From Scilla litardierei (Eukaryota; Streptophyta; Magnoliopsida; Asparagales; Asparagaceae), in the NCBI GenBank assembly GCA_030789695.1, contig CM061136.1, positions 135,296,448 through 135,360,447 of the forward strand: DNA of 64,000 nucleotides. Direction: 5' to 3'. Position 1 is the first letter of the stretch; each line of letters starts with the position of its first letter. Shown one piece after another: positions 57,194 through 64,000 of this stretch. Below the pieces are notes generated by a model. That model saw nothing but the letters and a program-made list of their open reading frames with translations, had not been told where the DNA came from and ran no database searches. Position numbers and translations under genes: made by a program.

Positions 57194-58985
57194 TGATCAC
57201 TTCATATTTTACACCTTTTTCTGCTTGTTTGCATGCCATTTAGATCGCCCATATCGCGTTTTTCACGATTATTCGACAATATTGTGATGCTTTTCACGAT
57301 TTCTTGTTTTTGTCGTATTTCAGGAGATTTGGAGCGATTTGGAGTGATTCTGAGATGCACCCACTCCAGAGTGTCACCAGTGACTCTTTTGAGGGGAATT
57401 CTGCGATTGGAGAGGAGTGGAAGAAGAAAGAACGTCGTAGGAGCGACGAGAAAGCAAAAATACGATTGGGCATTTTCAGCATGCCACTCGGCCGAGTGAA
57501 GGAGTCACTCGGCCGAGCATCGACAGCCCGCTCGACCGGCCAGATCGGACACGCAACAGACTCCATATGAGCGTGTACTCGGCCGAGCATCGCCAGACCA
57601 CTTGGCCGAGCACGGAAACACCACTCGCCAGAGTGTCATCAAGACGACGACAACCAAAATTCCCAAGTTACTGTAATCCGTCAGTCAGCCCCGAGTTTCG
57701 ACTCGACCGAGTGAAGAAATCCCATTGGCCGAGTGAAGAAAGTCACTCGGCCGAGTGACTCCGAGGAGACGACCCCCAAAAGTCCAGACTTACTGGAATC
57801 CGTCAGGGTCCGTCACTCGGCCGAGTGACATTTGTCACTCGGCCGAGTGAGCCGCGCTGCCTGTAGCGTAAAGTGCGATTTTCAAGCTGCGCAGGGGCAA
57901 TTTTGTCACAGTTTTGGGCGATTTTGGGGGGTATTTAACCCCATTTTTAAACCTAGTTTAGGAGAGCTTTTTCATAGTTTTTGCAGCCTTTTTAGAATAC
58001 TTTTTAGGAGATTAGATTTGGTTCTTTGGAGAGAGATAAAAGTGTTAATTTGTTGGATGCTATTGGAACTTCATTGGTTTATCTCTCTTTCTATCAAAAA
58101 TCTCATTTTTATTGATGTATTGTCTATTGCAATGATTTCTATTGATATTTCTATTGAATTTCTAATGATTTGCATTATGAATAGTGAGTAGTTTTATCGT
58201 CTTAGGGCGTAGGGATGAACCCTTCGAACCCTATTTCTAATTTGTGATGAATTGGTGAAATTCTTGCTAGAATTGATTAGGATTAGTTTGAGATCGATTT
58301 AATACGAATAGCTAGGGATTCATACCGATTGGGATTTGCAAGAGATTGGATCCCAAATCGATAGGAAGCCCTAAAAATTCGAATTGGGTTATAATTGGAT
58401 TTCTCTAGGATTGGTTTGTAAGAGATTGGACCAATACTAGGGTTTTCAATTGTAATTCTATACCAATACCCGTTTGCAAGAGATTGGACGGGTAGGAACT
58501 ATCCCAACCTAAGTCGTAACTCAAGTTTGCACGAGAGTGGGCTCGAGATACGATTGAACAATGATGTCGTCCTTAACGCTAGCTTGTTTAGATTAGGGTT
58601 TGCAAGAGATTGGACCCTACCCTAGGTTTGCTATAGGCCGGCAATAGCACGAGAGCGTGAGCTTGGTTCTACATTTAGTTGCGACTAGTTCACCTGAATT
58701 TCAAGTTTAGCAATTATGAAACCTACGAATCATAATGTTGAGATACGGTTTGTAGCAGGGATTCCCTATCCCTAGGCGTTTTTATTGATTTGTTATTTTC
58801 TTTATACAATTGAACGACTGTGACCGCTTTATTGCGAATATTTCTCGACTGTTCTTATAGCCAGGTGAATTGAAGAAGACACCGTCATTTGCCCTCCTCG
58901 TGTTCGATACCCGCTCACCGCTACACCGTGCGCTTGTGGTAAGACTAGCGAGTCTCGTCCTGGGTGTGTATCAGAGGCGCAATCA
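57194..58985 (+). repeat. Athila-like 3' LTR
   Basis: 1792 bp, matching 30685-32526 with scattered substitutions and an about 40-bp shorter palindrome array (57484-57855). Confidence 0.92.
57484..57855. repeat. CACTCGGCCGAGTG palindrome array in the Athila 3' LTR
   Basis: About 11 copies. The terminal 22-bp tandem part has two CGGCCGAG units (57815 and 57837), where the 5' LTR has three CGGTCGAG units. Confidence 0.9.
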
Positions 58986-59279
58986 ACAAGCAATAGAAGC
59001 CTAGGGAGGAGTTGGTGACCTTCAATCAAGCTCTTAGCTTGAGAGGGTCACAATGGAGAGAATCTCTCTTGAGGAATTAGGGCTCAAGAAGTTGAGGGAG
59101 AGATTCTTGTGAGAAGAGAGAGCTTTCAAAAAGAGTTGAATGGCTCCTCTTTGATTTCTCTAAACCTCTAGAATATCAGCCTTGAATGCTATGAAGAAGC
59201 ATCTCAAGATTATATAGGATAGAGAAGAGAGAGAGAGAGAGAAAATTTGTGCATTCAATGCTCCAACGGATCTATTTCT

Positions 59280-59830
59280 GAAGCAGTCTAATCGGTCAAA
59301 GAAGGATCACTGACCGACTAGTTTCTCAACTAGTCGGTCGGTGATTCAACATGAACCGACTAAGAGGTGAACAGCCAATATGTAAAGTTCAGGAGATAGA
59401 GAACTAGTCGGTCTAAGAAGACTTGCCAACCGACTAGTTTGACAACTAGTTGGTCGTTGAGTGTTCTTTGACCGACTAAGAGTTGAAATAGTATAGGCTG
59501 AATTCAATGAGAACTAGTCGGTTTGAGAACAAATTCCAACCGATTAGTTTCTCAACTAGTCGGTCGATGATTCTTCTTTGACCGACTAACGATAAACAGT
59601 AGCTCAGGCTGAAAAGTGAAAGACATAACTAGTCGGTCTAAGAAGGATTCCTAACCGACTAGTTTGACAACTAGTCGGTCGGTGAACCTTCTTGGACCGA
59701 CTAACTGTAAACAGTGAATGAGCTGAATTTGAGTAGGATATCTAGTCGGTTCAAGAAGGATTACCGACCGACTAGATTGCCATCTAGTCGGTTGGTTCTT
59801 CTTCTTGAACCAACTAACATGCACTAGAAG
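59280..59830. repeat. Five 110-116-bp tandem units of ACTAGTCGGTC inverted repeats in the SIRE-like LTR
   Basis: Units start near 59286, 59402, 59512, 59627 and 59738. Each contains AACTAGTCGGTC, then ACCGACTAGTT, then AACTAGTCGGTCGGTGA and GACCGACTAA, so each unit can fold into nested hairpins. Spacers such as AGAAGGATT and CTTCTT are also partly complementary. Confidence 0.9.
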
Positions 59831-60191
59831 CCGCGAAATGAAGCGCGAAGCTTCGGGAAAGTTTCTATGGGCTTCTAGGAAAATCCTAGATCTAATAATG
59901 TAAGACCAACTCACGGCTTAACATTCTACAGAAAGAAACTAGAAGACTATAAATAAAACTTGACGAACCGTCTTCAAAGCTTCAATCCGAAACTCTTGAC
60001 TTTAATAATGCTCCTAGAGCTTCAACGAAGCTTCAGGCACACGATCACGCGCTTTGAGTAGTCTTGAGACGTCGCTTGAGATGTACGAAGTAATTTGGTG
60101 ATGATCTCCATAACTGCGCTCACAAGAGTTAGTTCACGATATTTATGTTTGCTCATCATCAAAACCAAATCCGGGGAATCAATACTCAACA

Positions 60192-60204
60192 TTCTCCCCC
60201 TTTT
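60192..60204 (-). other. Polypurine tract of the SIRE-like element
   Basis: Plus-strand TTCTCCCCCTTTT reads AAAAGGGGGAGAA on the minus strand, abutting the LTR start TGTTGAG at 60191. Confidence 0.85.
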
Positions 60205-61980
60205 GGTGATGACAAACCAACATAAATAATTAACAATAATAATGATTCAAATGACATTTACTTACTCCCCCCTGCATTGATGACACGTTAGTTCCGTATT
60301 CAATAATAGTCATACGCATCAAGCAGACGAGGAAAGTATAAAATGTGAACTCAAGTATTGCAGTTTAGGATTTAAATCCATTTTTATATCTTAACTCCCC
60401 ATGAATCTAACATATCAAATTAGATTCATGGTAAAATGCTTAAATTATCATTTAGTATATTGTCATTATTAATTCTCTCCCCCTTTGGTATTAGCAAAAA
60501 GAGCGGGAGGAGATCAACGACAACAACAAAGGCTATTAATAAAAGCACGGGAGTCTAAGAAAACGACCACGGTCCAAATAGGGATGACAGTAATGGCCTG
60601 ACCCGCCCGGCCCGAACCGGCCCGACCCGGTTTTAACCCGGCCCGACCTGGCCTGCAGCCGGGTCAGGGCAAGCTTGGGCTTTGTATGCGCCCCGACCCG
60701 CCCCGATAAACTAGAGAGGTTTTAAAAAAACCTTACTATTTTGATGCGGAACATGCAGTCAGCGAATAACCGATAACTCATACTCTATTCCACTGTTCTC
60801 CCAATTGGGCCAATTCCCAATTCCAAATTACCAAATAAATCAAAATTCTCCCAATTCACAAATAGAATTTTTATTTGGGATTCATATGAATGGCAGTAAT
60901 GACCTGACCCGACCGGCCCGACCCGGCCCGACCCGGTTTTGGTAAGAAAGTACCCGCCCCGGCCCGGCCCGCGACCCGCCTCGCCCCGGACTGCAGATGG
61001 GTCGGGGCAAGCTTGGGTAGTTAAATACCCGTCCCGCCCCGCAATATTGCCATTCCTAGGTCCAAATGACACTAATGGAAAATAACGAAGAAAATAAAAG
61101 CGTGCCAACGAAACCATACTCGAAAATCGAAAAACGAAATCATCAAAACTCAAAATCAAATTCATGTATTGAGTTATAGAACATACTCTCCAATATCAAC
61201 ATTCATAACGAATTGAGTGCATGAAAAACAATTCTATGTTTTCATACAAACAAATCTATTAAATCAATATAATCGTCGAGCGACGAAGTCAATATCATAG
61301 ACATAAATACAATGTACACAAGAAATGAATGGCAAATGTGCACAAGAAACGAATGACAACATAATGCACACATCATACAACACCAAATGTCACAACATCG
61401 ATCGAAAAGGATCACAAATCTAAGTGAAGTGTGCGATGTGAGGTGACAGGGTGATTAAAACAATATGAATATCAAATATCTATATCATACAAAAAAAATG
61501 TTATGCCAAAAATAGATAGAACTTTCATAAAATTTATGGCATACACAAAACTAGTACTAGCATGCATTCCAAAAGAGATACTCACTAAATGAGTCAATAA
61601 TAAGCATGGAATGCCACGAGCATAAGAAAGATAAGTACATAATCATAAGCTCAAAACTCGCATCAAGATATGCATGAGATAGTCTAAAACATAAAGAGAC
61701 ATCTACATGCATTCAACACACATGGACACCATATGTAAGAATATACTCACAACATTAAGCTCCCCCTACTTTGGTGCATCACTTAAGCACCATCAACTCC
61801 CTTTGAATGAAAATCTTTGCAAATCAAGGAGTTGGTAGGGTTGGTATCCCACGGTGGATTGAACCTAGAAAACACAATTCTTGGAGCTAAAATTAGATTT
61901 GTTGCTCCTTCTCTATTTCTTGAGTACCTGAAGATAAAAATATCCTTCCATGGTACCCAAGGTCATTGGGTCCTAAGAGA
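60205..61980 (-). other. SIRE-like interior, no polymerase seen
   Basis: Between the 3' LTR and gag only AT-rich untranslated-looking DNA and the hAT MITE are found; reverse transcriptase and integrase are absent. A second purine tract (plus TTCTCTCCCCCTTTGG, 60472) lies in this stretch. Confidence 0.6.
60579..61058. mobile_element. hAT-type MITE with GC-rich interior
   Basis: A 480-bp element with perfect 8-bp duplications GGTCCAAA (60571-60578 and 61059-61066) and imperfect terminal inverted repeats (TAGGGATGACAGTAATGG and TAGGAATGGCAATATTG). It has two similar GC-rich blocks rich in CCCGGCCCGACC (60597-60710 and 60900-61045), each with CAAGCTTGGG, separated by an AT-rich stretch. No transposase. 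Confidence 0.9.
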
Positions 61981-63110
61981 TTAGACCTTTGGAAGCCAAG
62001 TCCAATTGAACTTAGACTTCCCAACAAAATCATCATTATGCACAACATTCATGAAATACGAATTAATATACGCTTTTTTTTCATGCATGCTTGTGTCCTT
62101 CGGGCCCCAAATAGTCAATGTCTTGGGAGCCCTAGTCCTATTGGGAGCATGCACATGTTGTTGATTTCTATGTGATGCACGTGGCCTACGAGGAAGTGGC
62201 CTAGGATATGCATGACGTGGATAAGCATATGGCACATGATGAAATGGTGCATGATGATAATCGTTCATATGATAGTAATGTGGATGAACATATGCATGTG
62301 GAGGAACACGTGCATGAGTGTGTCTCACATGGTGTGCACGTGCTCGTGGACGTGGAGCATAAAAATCATCATACGTGTGAACATGTGGAGTAGGATGTGT
62401 GTTCCTACGCGGCATAGTATATGTGTACATAAATGCATGACCCTTCTTTGGAGGTCCACCCAAAGTGGGTTTCTTTCCAAACGGGGGTGTGTACCTAGTG
62501 GAAGCACCATTGGTAGATGAACTACCCATGGGGTGTTTACTCCCACTAGTTGAGGCTTCGGAAAATGGCCTAACAAAGGTCGTGACCGATTTGGATGAGT
62601 CTTCCATCTTACACCCCAAGCCAATGTGATGATTGGCCGGAAGTAAGTCATTTAGGATATTATCCAAATGGCCCTTACCTTTATTGAATTTATTAATTTG
62701 GCCTAATGTGTACTCATACTTCTCGGTGAGAGAATGCATAGAAGCATCCAAGGTAGACACTTGCGATGTGAGTACATAAACTAGAGACTTGAGATTTTCA
62801 TTCTCAATACTCAAAGTTGAGTTTCGAGAAATCTAATCCGCTATCTCGTGTTCATCCGAATCCTCAATATGAACATGCTCAAGTTGAGATTTGAGATTTA
62901 CGATCTCATTTCTCAACCCTTTAACAACGGTGTCGTTGTTGATGATGATAGGCTTAGGTGAGGTTTGTAGACTAGTTAGCTCATCTTTAATCTTAATATA
63001 TCTACTAGCCAATTTAGAAAACTTAGACCAAAGTTGTTCGTTAGCTAATCTAAGTTCATCCATAGTTACCTCATCGCCTTCATCCTCGCTTTCATCGGAG
63101 GAGAACTCTT
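61981..63110 (-). pseudogene. SIRE-like gag, one stop, truncated at its N-terminus
   Basis: Minus-strand frame from about 63110 to 61981, broken by a single TAG near 62831. Upstream acidic serine-rich text (EFSSDESEDEGDE) is followed by coiled coils (MDELRLANEQLWSKFSKLAS, SIENENLKSLVYVLTSQVST). A basic histidine/proline/arginine-rich tail follows (HHVRHTHARVPPHAYVHPHY), ending KSKFNWTWLPKV, resembling the gag end of SIRE-type copia elements. The N-terminal part is lost where another LTR begins near 63120. No protease or polymerase follows. Confidence 0.72.
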
Positions 63111-63119
63111 GATCATGTT

Positions 63120-64000
63120 CCTTGACCGGTGCCCCGTTTACGGTTTGGGCGCGGTGTCGTTTTACCGCAAGTGCACGGTTAGTGTAGGGTACGGGTTTAT
63201 CGAACTCAGGGAGGTGGATGGCTTGAGTGGCTACTAGCCTCGCCTAGGTTGTGTGCTAGCTACGCGGGTGATATGGGTGGACGTGTAGAAATAAAAGAAA
63301 GAAATGAAAAGGACACGAAAAGAATCCCCGCTAACACATGCTAGAGCATTCATGACACTTGGCATTTGAATTGACCCAGGGTGAGACATTGCCCCAAAAG
63401 GTGGTACCTAGCATCCATGGCCCGATATTCCGGTCGGTGCCAATTATGCTAGGCCTACCCGGTTCTGGACGGTGGGCATTCCCATGTCAATCAACACCTT
63501 TCGCAATCGGGAGGATTAAGGCCACAATGATAACTCCCAACACTTCGTCCAAGCCGTTCCCACGCACGAGGACTCAATGTCTACACTAGGGGCGTGAGCT
63601 ATGGCTAAGGAGTCAACCGCCAAGTTTATTCCCCCTTGGCCCGACGGTCAGAGGCGGTCTTTCTCCCGCCAATGACAATGAAACACCCCCGCGTAACCCT
63701 AATGGCCAAATAGGTTAAATGTGATTTCTAGCAATACATCGAATCGGATCTTGACTGGACAAGCACCGGACCCCAACCCCCAACATAACTAGTGTGTTGC
63801 CATACGAATTGGACTCAGATTGCTAGAAATCCCCATTGACACATTTCATCGAACACATGCCATGCAATCAAGTCAAATGTAGTTTTCCAAGCATCAATCC
63901 TACCCTAACCCGTATTAGGGTTCATCAACTCTACTCTATGGTGAGAAACATAAAAACAAGCACAACAAATGACATACAAACATTCACCATTGAGCAAAAT
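63120..64000 (-). mobile_element. LTR of a gypsy element on the minus strand, cut by the window end
   Basis: The stretch GTTTTACCGCAAGTGCACGG at 63160 matches in style the U5 end of the Athila-type LTR at 45070-45100 (TTTTACCGCAAGCGCACGG), followed by the similar TATCGAACTCAGGGAGG. The insertion point in the SIRE-like gag lies between 63110 and 63135. The other end is beyond the window, so length, TSD and family remain open. Confidence 0.55.

Larger units (their letters stand above)
30685..58985 (+). mobile_element. Athila-like Ty3/gypsy element lacking polymerase, split by a Tat-like element
   Basis: LTRs 30685-32526 (1842 bp) and 57194-58985 (1792 bp) start TGATCACT and end ATCA. The primer-binding site TGGCGCCGTTGCCGGGGA (32533-32550) is the Athila-type tRNA-Asp site. 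Interior order is gag, protease, a gap, and an Athila-type 3' ORF; a polypurine tract TTGGGGGATT precedes the 3' LTR. No reverse transcriptase, RNase H or integrase is found between protease and the 3' ORF, so the element is non-autonomous. Gag is broken by the 16.6-kb Tat-like insertion at 32967. Near-matching flanks are ACCAG (30680-30684) and ACAAG (58986-58990). Confidence 0.9.
30173..60191 (-). mobile_element. SIRE-like 3' LTR on the minus strand, split by the Athila-like element
   Basis: The LTR is 30173-30684 plus 58986-60191. On the minus strand it starts TGTTGAGTATTG with GGTTTTGATGATGAGCAAAC and ends CTATTCACCCCCCTCTAG. A polypurine tract AAAAGGGGGAGAA (plus 60192-60204) abuts its start, so it is a 3' LTR with the element interior lying to the right. 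Target duplication of the Athila insertion is ACCAG/ACAAG, one mismatch. Outer TSD and 5' LTR are outside or lost. Contains the TAGTCGG array. Confidence 0.8.

Overview
The window is nuclear DNA from a flowering plant, most likely a eudicot (low confidence on the clade). It holds one recognisable host gene and otherwise nested transposable elements. Plant features include a five-exon mitochondrial-carrier gene with GT-AG introns, copia, SIRE-like, Athila-like and Tat-like LTR retrotransposons with plant-type primer-binding sites, a CACTA element, hAT and Tourist-like MITEs, and long microsatellites. No bacterial, organellar or viral gene set is present.

Layout. 417-11621: a decayed copia element on the minus strand (TSD GAAGT). 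Its left LTR is split by a 2.1-kb SIRE-like solo LTR (582-2679, TSD CCCCA). Its long leader carries a 2.25-kb CACTA element (7637-9887), eight TGGGC-N-GCCCA inverted repeats and a poly-C minisatellite. 12763-25934: a BTL1-like mitochondrial adenine-nucleotide carrier gene on the minus strand. Its five exons give an open 361-residue frame. Intron 2 hosts a compact gag-only LTR element (20007-22691, TSD GTGAC). 26441-26888: a Tourist-like MITE upstream of the gene. 27762-30172: LTR fragments, an exact 79-bp tandem array and a compound microsatellite.

30173-63100 is a four-level nest. A SIRE-like element on the minus strand (LTR ends 30173 and 60191, gag at 61981-63110) is split by an Athila-like element (30685-58985). 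The Athila gag gene is split by a 16.6-kb Tat-like element (32967-49584, perfect TSD ATAGG, two 1121-bp LTRs). One antisense gene of the Tat element is in turn split at 45017-47319 by a single Athila-type LTR that carries exactly its primer-binding site and is flanked by a 31-bp duplication. A 480-bp hAT MITE (60579-61058) and another LTR (from about 63120 to the window end) are also present.

Three points stand out. First, the LTR-plus-PBS insertion has the ends expected of plus-strand strong-stop DNA and a target duplication much too long for integrase. Second, the Tat element carries two diverged tandem copies of an antisense gene with conserved introns, and a 212-bp satellite where reverse transcriptase and integrase should be. 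Third, several unrelated families carry dense arrays of family-specific short palindromes or tandem units in their LTRs or leaders. No element other than the decayed copia retains a visible reverse transcriptase, so the population here looks non-autonomous. All statements come from reading the sequence; no database search was run.
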